From Terfezia claveryi (taxonomy: Eukaryota; Ascomycota; Pezizomycetes; Pezizales; Pezizaceae): DNA of 64,000 bases. The translations under genes and the position numbers were made by a program. A model generated the notes under the pieces. It saw nothing but the letters and a program-made list of their open reading frames with translations, was not told the DNA's origin and made no database searches. How positions within the stretch are numbered: the stretch's first letter is position 1; each line of letters opens with the position of its first letter. The stretch covers positions 62,001 through 126,000 of the forward strand of contig WHUX01000042.1 of the NCBI GenBank assembly GCA_015179025.1, given 5' to 3'. Of the stretch, positions 1-11,009 are shown piece by piece.

Positions 1-769
1 CAGTGTTAGGAATTGACGATGAAAGCATGCACGGGACACGTACGTCTCTGAGATATTCCCCAACATCAGCTTGTCTGAATGCTGCTATTCCGGTAGGGTC
101 TAGGCGGCGGGTTTCAGCTGTTGAGCGGGCGGTGACACCGAAGCCCTATAACAACGATGAATCTCTGTTAGCAACATGTACCCATCATCCCAAGCACAAG
201 TCTTCAACCCCATCACCACCTCCACATAACCACTTACTAACCCCCTCCAACCATCTCATGGTAGGCACACTTACAATCGGTGTATCATTCATACTATACA
301 CCACGACCCCCTGATGCTCCGGCACATCCTCCCCCATCCTCCCTACATGCGCCTTCAACACATGATTCCCATACAAAAACGGCATCTCCCCATTTGGCTT
401 AACCCAGATTTTATACTTGGCGTGTTGCGCTATATGGTCCAGTGCTGTGATGTGTAGCTTAAACTTTCCAGTCTTTGTGAATTTTCCGAAACAGGTGCCG
501 AGCGAGCAGAGTGAGGCGCGGGAGATGCTGGTGGCTAGGTTGGCGATGTATGTCCGTACGTAGTACACCCGATCCTTTTGGATCCGGAAACAGTGGGGGT
601 CGTTGGGGGGATCGATGAGGTGCGAGATGTTCCGGCCGATGCTGTCGGGGAAGGGTGTTAGTTGGGAGTGATTGGTAGGGATTGAAGGGGGGGAGGAACT
701 GGAGGAGACAAACTAGTTGGCGAGCTTTTCGAAGAGGCGCTCGGTTTCAGTGTCAGTTAGGGGGCGCAT
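1..769 (-). CDS. NIP7: NIP7, 60S ribosome biogenesis factor (3' end beyond window)
   Basis: NIP7 is a small PUA-domain protein needed for 27S pre-rRNA processing and 60S subunit assembly in the nucleolus. I read three exons on the minus strand: 769-714 (starts MRPLTDTETERLFEKLAN), 641-275 and 145-44. Splice sites are GTTTGT/CGACAG (branch CTAAC) and GTAAGT/TTATAG. The joined product contains YIGRNISHLI, CFRIQKDRVYYV, LGTCFGKFTKTGKFKLHITA, YKIWVKPNGEMPFLYGNHVL, QGVVVYSMNDTPIGFG and RQADVGEYLRD, which follow the family along its whole length. A GTACGT donor at 43 precedes the last few residues, which lie off the left edge. The first intron begins inside an AACTAG, so unspliced reading hits a stop. 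It is divergent from PUS1. I see no damage. Confidence 0.93.
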
Positions 770-1360
770 TGTAAACGGGGGAAGATGGGGACTGAGATGA
801 ACTGAGACGGTGATTACAGCGTGGTACATACCGCATAAAACAGCCCGCATAAAGAAAAAGCTGTTGCCAAGATTTACAGCTGGGAAGCGCCGGATGAAAC
901 TCCACGACGAAGCGAATCCCCATCGGTGGGTCGAAAAAAAAGATGGATGCTGAAATAACAGACAGTCCCCCTCCCGCTCCCACTCTCCCTTCTACCACCC
1001 CCACCACAGCAGGCACGCATGTCTCAATTGCTGCTCCTTTATCAGAAGACGGTTCTCCTACTGTACCGGGCCAGACCACTTCTACGAAGATGGAACTCGA
1101 CAGCTGTAGCAATCAACCCGCCAAACCAAGTCCGGGATCACCGCACGACAATCAAAATGGACATTCTGGAGGACCTGTGGAAAACAGAGAGAAAGGCAGC
1201 GGCTATGACCGCCGGGGGGGACATCAGAATACAAAGCAAGGACGAAAAGAGAGGAAGAAAGGAAAGAAAGAAATGGGAAGAACTTCGTACAGGTAGGGTT
1301 GCCGATTCACCTCTATACCCCCACCTACCTTAGGTACAACGATCCAGGGCTGACATCTCA
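770..1360. promoter_or_regulatory. Divergent NIP7-PUS1 intergenic region with upstream ORFs
   Basis: About 590 bp separate two divergent nuclear RNA-processing genes, so both promoters should lie here. On the plus strand an ATG at 943 opens a 117-codon frame (MDAEITDSPPPAPTLP...), and an overlapping frame starts at 1019. A possible 45-bp intron (donor GTAGGG near 1294, acceptor CCTTAG near 1334) would extend the first frame by about 17 codons into the PUS1 start region, where it stops. I recognise neither protein. They may be upstream ORFs in the PUS1 leader or a tiny separate gene. Confidence 0.35.
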
Positions 1361-2992
1361 ATGGGCGCCGAAAGCCGCAACTTAGAAACCCGCGAGCCAG
1401 GTCGCTCAGCTGAGCCGTCGAATAAACGTGTCAGATTGGATGGAGAAGAAGCCACCGACAAACCCGCAGGCGAAGCTGCAGAGCATGAGGAGAAGGAGGC
1501 CCGTCGCCCAAAGCGTAAAGTTGCGGTATTGATAGGATACTCTGGCCATGGATACAAGGGCATGCAACTCAACTACCCCAACAAAACTATTGAAGGGGAC
1601 CTTTTCGAGGCCTTTATCCGTGCAGGTGCAATCTCGCGGGCCAACTCCAACGACCCGAAGAAGTCGTCTCTCGTCCGCTGTGCACGAACAGATAAGGGAG
1701 TGCACGCTGCAGGAAACGTCATCAGCTTGAAACTGATTATTGAAGATGAGGATATCGTCGAGAAGATTAACAGTCATCTACCAGATCAGATTCGAATTTG
1801 GGGAATTCTCAGGACGTTAAGCAGTTTCAATTGCTACCAGTTGTGTGATTCGAGGGTCTATGAGTACTTGATCCCAAGTTATGTGTTCCTTCCTCCACAC
1901 CCGGGGAGTTATCTGGGCAAGATGCTGAGGAAGCATGCAGTGGAGGAGAATGATTTGGAGGAGTGGGAAGGAAGACAGATAGAGGTAAAGGGGTTTTGGG
2001 ATGAGGTACAAGCAGTAGTGGATAAGATGCTGGAGGCGGAAGGGTTTTCGAGGGCAGATCTGGAAGCAGAGGATGAATCACTGTTTGAAGATGAGTTGAA
2101 TAAGGAGATTAACGAACGAGCTGCTGCTGCAAGTGCTAAGCCCACAGAGTCCGCAGCTACCGCCGAGGCTATCGCTACAATTGTCGAGGCTATTACAGCT
2201 CCGGAGGCTACTCCATTGACGGAGACCACTACAACTACGGATGCCAGTACCAGCCCTAGAAAAATCCCCGACGACCTCGTTAAACGTATCAAATCTCTCC
2301 ACCTCTCCTGCAAACGTCTGTTCCGCCTCCCTCCCGAGCGTCTACAACGCATCCGCACAGTCCTCCAATCCTACTGCGGTACACATAATTTCCACAACTA
2401 CACCATCCAAAAGTCCTTCCGCGACCCCTCCGCAAAGCGACACATCAAGACGTTCATCGCGCAGGACCCCATCCTCATAAATAATGTCGAATACCTCTCT
2501 CTTCGCGTCCATGGACAATCCTTCATGATGCACCAAATCCGAAAGATGGTCGGGCTCGCGCTACTAGTAGTCCGTTGCGGCTCTGATCCAGCTCTAATCC
2601 CCACCACGTACACTGATGTCCCATTGGCGATCCCAAAAGCGCCGGGGGTGGGATTGTTACTGGACCATCCGGTGTTTGAGTCATATAATAAGAAATGTCA
2701 ACAGTTCCCTGATAGGGATCCTGTGGACTTTGGAAGATATGAGAAGGAGATTGATAACTTTAAGGAGAAGTTTGTGTATGGGAGGATGTTTGAGGAGGAG
2801 GATAGGTTGGGACTGTTTCATGCATTTGTGAGCTTTATTGACAGTTATCGGAGTGAGGCGTTTTTGTATCTGGGGAGTAAGGGAGTGAAGGCTGTGGAGG
2901 GCCTGGGGAAGGGTGGAAAGAAGTTGGGTGAGGTAAGGATTAGAGGGGAAGAGGAGGAGGAAGAGGAGGATGTGGGGGGGATGGAGGGGTAG
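1361..2992 (+). CDS. PUS1: tRNA pseudouridine synthase 1 (PUS1, TruA family)
   Basis: An intronless ORF of 543 codons. Pus1 converts uridine to pseudouridine at several tRNA positions and in some snRNA and mRNA sites, in the nucleus. The lysine-rich N-terminus leads to RPKRKVAVLIGYSGHGYKGM, the usual TruA/Pus1 opening. The catalytic motif ARTDKGVHAAGN with its nucleophilic Asp is near residue 110. RVYEYLIPSYVFLPP and HNFHNYTIQKSF, then FMMHQIRKMVGLAL, mark the second half of the fold. Between roughly residues 235 and 305 there is a low-complexity Ala/Thr/Glu stretch, a common place for fungal insertions. The C-terminus is a run of acidic residues. ATG 1361 is the first in-frame start after a stop, and the N-terminal length matches relatives. 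Confidence 0.96.
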   Translation: MGAESRNLETREPGRSAEPSNKRVRLDGEEATDKPAGEAAEHEEKEARRPKRKVAVLIGYSGHGYKGMQLNYPNKTIEGDLFEAFIRAGAISRANSNDPKKSSLVRCARTDKGVHAAGNVISLKLIIEDEDIVEKINSHLPDQIRIWGILRTLSSFNCYQLCDSRVYEYLIPSYVFLPPHPGSYLGKMLRKHAVEENDLEEWEGRQIEVKGFWDEVQAVVDKMLEAEGFSRADLEAEDESLFEDELNKEINERAAAASAKPTESAATAEAIATIVEAITAPEATPLTETTTTTDASTSPRKIPDDLVKRIKSLHLSCKRLFRLPPERLQRIRTVLQSYCGTHNFHNYTIQKSFRDPSAKRHIKTFIAQDPILINNVEYLSLRVHGQSFMMHQIRKMVGLALLVVRCGSDPALIPTTYTDVPLAIPKAPGVGLLLDHPVFESYNKKCQQFPDRDPVDFGRYEKEIDNFKEKFVYGRMFEEEDRLGLFHAFVSFIDSYRSEAFLYLGSKGVKAVEGLGKGGKKLGEVRIRGEEEEEEEDVGGMEG

Positions 2993-3396
2993 GAGGGGTG
3001 GTAGGGGGTGAAGAGGTGAGATTGTTGAATTGTTTTTTTTGAACCTAGGACTGTATCAGTAATTCATTTATAGACTCCTGGAAACAATCGCACAGGGCGC
3101 CAGGATAATGGCAAGTACTAGTATATATATCCTTGAAGATAATCACCACCGCACTTGGCACAAACAGGTGCCTAAGGCAGTTCACTACTCTTATAGAAGT
3201 ATCCTCAGGATTTTATTCGGCCTAATACCCTCTAGGGGTGCGCGCTTGTAGGATTTAGTGATTTGACTAGCGATTGAAGTTCGTCTTTAACAAGTCCAAG
3301 GCATTACCCTGAACTGGAGTAAACTGTCTCAACAGTTCTTCACCCGACCCCTGGCAAGTTTTCAGAGTCATTCATAGCTATACCAACAAGCTAAAT
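2993..3396. other. Intergenic, PUS1-ClC convergent 3' ends
   Basis: About 400 bp between two convergent genes. It should hold both 3' UTRs. I see no gene, strong repeat or RNA in it. Confidence 0.6.
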
Positions 3397-6300
3397 CTAC
3401 AAACTTGTCAACGGATCACTACTATCTGGACTTGTCCCATCATCGTCGTCGTCATCCCCCTCTTCCTGCCCCCTCATCTCACCCAACAAACTCCTTCCCT
3501 GCCCCACATGCACATGTTGGACATGCCCCTGCCCAGGTCTCCCACCATGTCTATCTCTGTCAGCTGCTACATCTGTACTATCCGAGTTCATTGCAAACGC
3601 CGCATCCTTCTTGGTCAACAATCCTTGTAATTGTCCATGTGTCGAAAATAGGATATACCTCAACCCTAGCTTCTGGAAGAGCGACATGGCGAGTTGGAGG
3701 GAACTACGTTGTGGTAAAGTAATTGGGGTTTGATCCATCCAGGGGCGCAGATCGAGGTATCGTTCACCGGTGGTTGAAGTTGGTGGGGGAGCGGAAAAAT
3801 GGCACTCAGTGAGGAAGTCGAGGGTACGGGATTGGTCAAGGGCAGTGCGTAGCTCGGAGCGGGAGATGTATCCAAGCAGAATGGCCTCTCGGGTGTCCGT
3901 GACGACGGGAAAGCCTTTGTAGGGCTGGCTCTGGAGTAAGCTATCTACACATGGTTATTAGTACATTTCTCAGGAGTATGTTTCGTGGTGACAACCCACC
4001 TAAGCTCTCTATCGTATGCCCAGTAGCAGTGATAACAACTAAATCTTCAATCCTGGTCATTATATCCGCGGAAGGTATATCAGGAACAGGATCGTCTCTA
4101 TTTTCTAGAAATGGGTATTCCTTGAAGTGAATCCAGGACTCGTAGATCCCCCGGCGCCCAAACGCATCGCCTACCCACTTACTTATCATGACCGCAATCA
4201 TGATGGGTAACACGTAAGTGAGTGCTCCAGTGAGCTCAAACATAATGACGACAATGGATACTTTTAGCCCAAGTATTAGCCCCTCTATGTCCAGATTCAC
4301 TGATGAGAGGTGCAACTACCAGTCATTCTTGTCACTCCACCAAGTGCAGATGCAGCGCCAATAATAGCAAAGACGCCCGGAGTGACACATTCCACATCAG
4401 GCTCACAAGATGCAAAGAACCATGCTCCTGGGTGATTTCTCTGCCATGCCTGTACCAGCATTCCCATAGCACGCCCATAGAGCGCCCCAATTGCCATCGT
4501 CGGCAAGATGATACCCGCTGGAATTTGTAGCCCAAAAGTAATTGCTGCTAGGAAAATTCCTAAAATTGCAGAAAGTAGCATAAGGAGGATAGGCCCGACA
4601 GCTTTCCCTTTCCTAAATCGAATAATTATGAATTCAACTTTTGGAGAGGATGAATACCACTCACTGGCACATTCCCACAAGGTCACTTTCTGGTGTACAT
4701 TCCTGGAAGAGAGTCGCCACCAGTGTAGAGCATTGTAATCTTTAATTCAAGGTTAGAAGGCACCCAGGGAACTGTTAGGGCTGTTGAGCTGACCTCATGA
4801 AAATTATCGGATAGTTGATCAAGGCCGTGATAACCGCTACAAGGAGCGCCTCAAGAATGGGGAAGAAGCGAAGCTGGTAACTCTTACGCCATCGAGCGAT
4901 AGCCATATTGAACCTAATGAAGAATGCTCCATAAAGACCCTTTGTATATTTAGCATTGCCCACCGTGTCAAACGGGGTATATATAGCACTCACTCCTAAT
5001 ATGCCCAGAATACAGAAAGGTATAATCTCAAACCCATGCCAGCTTCCAGTGTATTTCACCTGATACATGACCAATTTTCCAGTCCTGAACGGGTTCATAA
5101 ACTTCAACTTCCGTCAGCTATAGCCATAGAAACCTTTTGGGGGTAAGAGTTCCGGACCTGAAGTGTCACCGCCGCTATCATCGCGGTTACGAAGCTCTGC
5201 CACATGGTTTTGTCCGGGAAATAATACGACAATTGCTACGAGGGGGTTAGCGAGGCACATCCCTCCGTATTCCCAAGTCAAACCTCCAGACTGAACAAAA
5301 CGCCTCCAATCGGAGAACCGAAAGCAACAGAGATACCAGCGGCTGCAGCTGCAGAGAGCACCTCGCGCTTTCTGGCTTTGATATGTCAGTGAATATGGGC
5401 TACATTGACTTGAATCCGCTTACCCTCATTTTTCCGCAATGGCTCAAATAGCTTCATCATTATATTGGAACAACAGCAAGCGACATGAACCAATGGGCCT
5501 TCTTTTCCCAACCATAATCCTGATGCAACCGCAAGACACTGTTATCATTAGCATGAAACTTTACATTAAATGAGAGGTAAACATGCCAGACCAATAGACT
5601 TAATCAACAAAGTCCATGCCCCCATAAAATTCCGTATCACGAAACCCCCCAAAACAGTTTTAATTTCAGGGATACCGCTATGGCGCGCGTATATTGCGAA
5701 AGCAGTCACCAGAGCACATGCAGTGGCTGCAAAAAAAATCTAGGGAGATGCGTGAGCGCAAGTGGAGGCCCAAGGTCACTGAAACTTACTGAAAATACGC
5801 AGTAAAATATATACTTTACAATGTAAGATCCACCTCGGGCCGTAATACCGAATGCCTCGCCCCAATCAACCCAGTCATGACATTGGGATAAATCTACATT
5901 CCGAAGTTAGAAGTCATGCAAACTATTATGCTTTGATTTCTTCCCTACCCTCGATCTGCCAGCAGCAGAAAGCCTTGCTGAGATAAAATGATGGCCTGCA
6001 AAAACCATCTTTCAGATCTCCAAGCCAATTTGTGACGACGTCGATGGACGCCGCAATCATTCCAACCATAAGCCCTGAATTTGGTTGTTCGTTACCCATT
6101 ATCCAAAATCGCCTATACCAGTGTGAAACAATTACCAGTTCCTATTAAGACCATCCATATCTGACTAGAGTCGTATAGCATCTTCACGTGACCTATTAGA
6201 CCTCCCTGCCGTTCCAGCGCCCTTATTCGTAGCCTCTCCTTTGTATATTCGAAGATCCAATCGATTGCCGTCAAATCATCGTACACTCTCCTTCCTGGTC

Positions 6301-6777
6301 CCTCTGCAACCCAATCCACGATTCCATTCTTCCCGGGACTGCCTAGGTTGGATCCATTACCGCTAAAGGCCCCTAACAAATGTGTGCCCGGGGTGAAAGC
6401 TCGGGGAGTACCATCTCTGGAGGGTAGCAATGAGCTGAATGATGGTGAAAGCGAGTCGAACAGTGAGAATCCTAGACCTTTTGCCTTTGCACGGCGCTTG
6501 AAAGACATCCTGAAATCCGTCTGTTAGCTATGCGCCCTTGGTGTGTTCCTTGGGAGTCGCACAACCTGTTGCTATGCTCGCCGAGGGTATCCGACGGCGT
6601 ATATCCTTCATCTTCGTCACTGTCAAGCTCAAGATCGTTCAGCGGGACCCCAGGGGAGCCCTCGTCGTCGAACATGGCTATCGTTGGGACGTGCGTGTTT
6701 GGGGACAATGTGCTCGAGGAAGACGGTTCACCCCGGTCTCTGAACGGTCGCCGTGGGGTCCGGGTAAATGACGGCAT
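3397..6777 (-). CDS. ClC family chloride channel/exchanger with C-terminal CBS domains
   Basis: A multi-exon gene (at least ten introns) running from ATG 6777 to a stop at 3397. ClC proteins move chloride, often in exchange for protons, across vacuolar, Golgi or plasma membranes. Exon 1 (6777-6566) encodes an acidic N-terminus; exon 2 (from 6509) contains [20 protein letters not shown], a fungal ClC signature. Further on I read [15 protein letters not shown], the conserved selectivity motif with the gating glutamate, then [40 protein letters not shown] and [20 protein letters not shown]. Two CBS regions follow: HTIESL...[13 protein letters not shown], and [18 protein letters not shown]. The tail is His/Gly-rich then acidic. 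Exons join in frame with GT-AG borders; some donors are weak (GTTGTG, GTCCGG). The gating Glu suggests an exchanger rather than a simple channel. Confidence 0.93.
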
Positions 6778-7892
6778 TGCCCGAAGCTTTCGCTAGTTAT
6801 ATCCTATCCGGAATAAAGTTTTCGAACGCTGTGCCAAACCAGACCACTTGCGTCCTTTTTTCAAGGCGAAATGTTTGGAACCGCGAGCTTGCTTAACCTT
6901 GGCATGCCAAGAATGTCTCGGTGGTTACATAACCAGTACCCTCACTCCCGGGAAATTATGTAAGCAGCCCATAGCAAACAAATAATAATACCACCATGTA
7001 TCTTGTTATCTTTCTATCAATATCAAAACAATCCTCCAGAGCATCTTCACGGGCCCCACTACAAGTACCTGCATCATGTACAAACAGTTGTAATTGTACA
7101 TAACCTTTGCTGGAGCTATGTGCGGCTCTGCGGAAAAGCCCACAGCTCTGCCTGTGCTGGATTGTGCTACGCTGCATTATGGTACTTTCCGTTGCTGATT
7201 GCAATTGGAGGTCTTGTAACTCTTCTCTGGAATCTATCGGCAAGGGAAGTCATTGAGAGGGACAAGGAGAGGAAGGCAGGCAAGGCACATAAGGTGCACA
7301 TAAGGTACCAACCTTCAGTACAGGCGAGGCGACCCACCACCGTGGAGAGCGAGGAGCTACAAAGGGACATAGAAAACGCAGGAAGCACCCAACACTCCCA
7401 AGGTCTAGCCTCGTACAAACCAGTCTGTTGTCTCCGGGATTTCACAAAAAGATTAACCTGGGTACGAGGTTACCCAAAGGCCCAGGAAGACGTGGGACAA
7501 GATTGAGAGTACAGATATACTCGCACATGCAATTCTCGTGATAGACCTTTTTATTGCACTTTCTTTTCTTTTTTTTTTTAAAAAGGCAGACCAAAAAGAA
7601 GTTAGCGGGGGGTATCGCCATCGTCGGTGTATTTTTTGGTGAGCCCCAACCATATATCAAATTTCCCACTTACTAAAATAATATTATCCTCCCCCATCTT
7701 AGCATCCCCTCATTGCCGCCCTCGTAGCCCAAGATGTCCTTGAAAACCCGCCACTCGACTCGACTTGTTTTCGTAAACATGTACCTTGCTGGCACCATCA
7801 TCTTTAGTGGTGTCTCCGTCGTCATTCCCATTCTCCGCTCCTACGGAGTTGATCCTGGCTGGGTCTCCTCCCGTGACTTCCTTCTTGGCCTA

Positions 7893-8892
7893 GTTCCAAT
7901 TCCAACTTCAAATACCTCTGATCCGATTTCATCTTCGGAACTATCTTTCGTCTCGTCCGAATCCTCGTCCGAATCCTCGTCCGAATCCGAATCTGACGAT
8001 GTTCCCTCGGCTATGGGATTTCGTTTGGTGCGTGCGAGCCTAGTAAAGGTTAAGGTTCGCGGGAGATCTGAATTTGTCTCCGAACCAGTAGCCAAAGGAC
8101 TATGGGTCAATCGCCAAATTTCGATTAGGGGGGTATTGGCACCAATCAAGAAACGTCCAAATGGGGGGTGCTCCGAATGCGTTCGGTTGGGTCGGAGGAA
8201 CTGTTTGGTGTTGAATTGTGACCACATCGATCAGACCAAAATCAGATTCGGATTCGGACGAGGATTCGGACGAGGATTCGGACGAGACGAAAGATAGTTC
8301 CGACAATGAAATCGGATCGGAGGTATTTGAAGTTGGAATTGGATTTGAAGGCGTGGTCTCCACCTCGGTACAGGGGTGAAGGAAAAGGGATACCATGGTT
8401 GCCTTGTTCTGCAATTCCCCAATCCATTCTTTCACTTCGAGGAGTTTCTTTAGTATTTCGGGTGGGATTCGTGATATATCCAGAGAAGCGGATAAGGCAA
8501 CTTGAGGCATTGGAAGTTGTAGTAACTCGTTTTGATTCGGTGTGGTGTATCGATACAGAGTGATGTATTGATAACGAGATTTTTGGGCTCAGGGTAAAGT
8601 TTTGGGGGAGGAGAGTGTGGTTGTGCAGGTAAACTAAGTTACCTAGCACGTGCTGATATGATTATTCCATATGCGGAACTGTTCACATGTAGTACTGATT
8701 TCTTGTTTTATGCATATTGTTATGACCTCATGTGACTCATGTTCATCGCTTCTCATTTTGGCTCTATGCGTTCACTTGGACGTCATTCTGATTTATTCGC
8801 AGTAGGTGTGGATTGCGCCTACTTATGTGTATATAGCAGACTGTAGGTTCCCAGAGGGAATATATACTAGTTCGCGGCGAGCACCCACACTA
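7893..8892. mobile_element. 1-kb insertion inside the chromate transporter pseudogene
   Basis: Coding similarity stops at ...FLLGL (CTTGGCCTA, ending 7892) and resumes at CTAGCCATCATCC (8893). The 3-bp CTA (or TA) is present on both sides, consistent with a short target duplication. The insert has a long inverted repeat at its left (7895-8343). From about 8717 it shows TGTTATGACC... running to ...CACCCACA at 8892, which resembles the TG...CA form of a fungal gypsy LTR. No transposase is recognisable. It could be one non-autonomous element or an inverted-repeat element beside an LTR piece. Confidence 0.6.
7895..8343. repeat. Inverted repeat, about 100-bp arms, 245-bp spacer
   Basis: The left arm (7895-7998) and right arm (8241-8343) are near-perfect reverse complements. 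Both contain CCAATTCCAACTTCAAATAC at the outer edge and (TCGTCCGAATCC)n toward the middle. The inner repeat reads as Ser/Glu or Asp/Glu runs in ORFs on either strand. In RNA the arms would form a long hairpin. The spacer has no recognisable gene. Confidence 0.85.
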
Positions 8893-9525
8893 GCCATCAT
8901 CCAAGCTTTCCCCGGCCCCCAACCCCGTGTTCTCGGCGCTCTTGCACTCTCGCATACGTCTTATGCTGGTCCAGTCACCTCCTCATTCCTGGGCGCTGTT
9001 CTCGGATCCATCGGTATTTTTTTGCCCTGAGATGGTCCTTGCCGTGGGAGTCAGAGTCCTTGGAGAGTGTTGATAACTAGGACTATGGTTATTGTCGTGT
9101 TGAGGGGGATGAATGCAGCAGCGGTGGGATTGGTGCTTACAACTGTGTATAGGCTTTGGAAGATTGCGGAGAAAGGAGACTATGGAAAAGCAGTTTGGGT
9201 GGAGATCCGTGGTGGGTAGTGGTGGCGGTGACTTTGTTTGCGGCCATGAAGTGGTTTGATGTTATACCCCGCTGGCGATTGTACTAGGCAGTGCTTTGGT
9301 GGGGGTTGGTCCAGGCATAGCAGCCTTGATACTGTCTGTAATGTTGGAGAGTGTATAGACCTTAATGGCCTTTCAAAGATTATGATAAGATTGTAGGTTG
9401 CCGATGCACTCCATATTTCCCAAAGCAAACAGAAATATAATCTAGCAAGCTCCCTACTCCACAAACTCCATCATCGTAATCATCATCGTCCCAGAGCCCC
9501 CCGGTTATGTCTCATGTCTCATGTC

Positions 9526-10134
9526 TTATACTACCCCCTTATAGCTCAGACTCATTCTCAACTGCCGATGCTGCCGCCACACACATATAAATCAGTCCAA
9601 AATCAACCAAACACAGACACATTTTTTTCTCAAAAAAATTCCAGATGGAGCAAAGCTCACCTTCTGGCCCTTCTGCAACGCCAGCCTCTCAACCGTATAC
9701 ATCAGCCTTTCCTTCTTCGCCTTCAACTGTCTCAGCTTCTCCGCGTTCTCCCTACCCGCCGTCTCTCCCGTATACCCGGTCTTCCTCGGCACAGCCGCCT
9801 TCCTCTTGCCCTCATTCAACCCCTCCAGCCTGCCCCCCAGCAACTCCCCCCTACTCACAAGCCCCTTCTCCCGCCTCTCCATCCGCTCCAGCTGCCCCTC
9901 TACCCGCCCAAGTAAGTGGCGAAACTCGGGGACTATCTCCTCCCGCAGGGATTCCTGCGCGGCTTGGATTTCGGGTTCGGAGAGGAGCTCGAAATGCCGG
10001 TTTACAGTGAGGACTTTGGTCATCCGCGGGAAATCGGAGGTGGCGGTGGAGAGGGTGGAGATGGTGGAGGTGAGCAGGGAGAGGGAAGAAGTTAGGGTGT
10101 TGACGGAGGTTTGGAGTTGGGTGGTGGTGGTCAT
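9526..10134 (-). CDS. SPC19: DASH complex subunit SPC19
   Basis: Spc19 is one of the ten DASH/Dam1 subunits that form rings coupling kinetochores to spindle microtubules. Exon 1 is 10134-9661 and exon 2 is 9570-9526, with donor GTGAGC, a GACTGAT branch-like site and acceptor GGCGGCAG. The product is about 173 residues. Family features are SSLSLLTSTISTLSTATSDF at the N-terminus, then the HFELLSEPEIQAAQESL block, and a long coiled coil with RVEGQLERMERREKGLVSRG and LRQLKAKKERLMYTVERLAL. The spliced tail HRQLRMSLSYKGVV replaces a run-on that reads through the intron. The frame looks intact. Confidence 0.9.
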
Positions 10135-10336
10135 GGTCGGTGAGTGGGCCGGGATGGACAGTATTGTATTTGGTTGGTTTCTGGTATGTGAGAGTTCAAG
10201 GCTTAATGGGTTGGGTTAATTATTAGGTTTTACAGACACAATTCTGTGGATATGGGAGTGATCAAAGTAAACAAATACAGCTGGGCCTTGGCAAATACCC
10301 GAGTCCCGAGGGTAAACAATATTAACTGCGACAACA

Positions 10337-10909
10337 CTAAATAAATACTTCACAGCCCTCCATAGTCAACGCGGCCCAGATACATTCCACCATAATCGAA
10401 TAATCCTTCATCGATTTCTCCTTTTCTTCAATCATCCCCTCCAATAGTAAATCAAACTTACGTGTGACGCTAAACTTGTTGCCGTCATATTTCAACATTC
10501 GCCAAGTTTCACCGGTAGCCAAAAATCCATACACTATGTACGCCACTTTTGTTGCGGTTTTTATGGATAACAAGCATTGCTTCATTCCTGATCCCACTGA
10601 CGTTCCCTTTACCTCGATAATCACCACAACCCTTCCGAAATCTGATCAACCACCACAGATTCCTCCCGTATCGCAGTCTATGGAGACTATCTCCTTTTCC
10701 CTCATTAACTGAATCGTCTGGCAGCCTGTTTTGCTTATGACATCTTCGAGTATAGGGCTTATGGCTGCATACACTAAATCATTGATATTGGCCTCCTTCA
10801 TTGTCGGATCGACATCTGTCGAATATCCTTCAATACGGAGATATTGCCCTTGATTTCTGAGGTTCCAGACTACGACCGAATGCTCGCTACCCATTGCACC
10901 TTGCAACAT
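10337..10909 (-). pseudogene. Degenerate protein-kinase-adjacent/unknown fungal repeat-family gene remnant
   Basis: Two minus-strand frames abut with a frameshift near 10630. The first (10909-10646) includes YLRIEGYSTDVDPTMKEANI and TGCQTIQLMREKEIV. The second (10627-10337) includes VIIEVKGTSVGSGMKQCLLS, YGFLATGETWRMLKYDG and MKDYSIMVECIWAALTMEGC. The phrases 'xVIEVK...GMKQCLL' and 'GFxTTGExWRMLxYDG' recall a lineage-expanded fungal family of unknown role with a nuclease-like core. I cannot name it. Without an N-terminus, and with the frame broken, it is best called a pseudogene. Confidence 0.5.
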
Positions 10910-11009
10910 AGTTTCAACTGGAATTGCCGCTTACACAAGGGGTCGGATTGAAAACCCTAGCCTTGCTTCTGCGTCTTTCAGGTTCATCTTCGAATAAGGT
11001 CTCTCCCAC

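Larger units (their letters stand above)
7120..9330 (+). pseudogene. Chromate (CHR family) transporter pseudogene, C-terminal half
   Basis: Fragments in changing frames line up with the second half of a fungal chromate transporter, a plasma-membrane CHR protein. In order: ALWYFPLLIAIGGLVTLLWN (near 7177), GIAIVGVFFG (near 7610) followed by GTGAGC as a possible old donor, FVNMYLAGTIIFSGVSVVIP and DPGWVSSRDFLLGL (7750-7892). A 1-kb insertion follows, then AIIQAFPGPQ, AGPVTSSFLGAVLGSIGIFL (8893-9027), RGMNAAAVGLVLTTVYRLW (near 9100) and GGDPWWVVVAVTLFAAMKWF (near 9205). Frameshifts or stops occur near 7760, 9028, 9180 and 9260. The first half, with the usual FGGP motif, is absent upstream. It is dead by truncation, frameshifts and insertion. 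Confidence 0.82.

Noticed and set aside
7003..7506. Treating 7003-7506 as a normal membrane-protein gene
   Set aside because: Only the YFPLLIAIGGLVTLLWN part fits a family (chromate transporter), and downstream parts are in other frames, so it is a pseudogene piece.
9645..10219. Plus-strand ORFs with Ser/Pro-rich products across 9645-10219
   Set aside because: They are antisense shadows of SPC19; composition follows the reverse codons.
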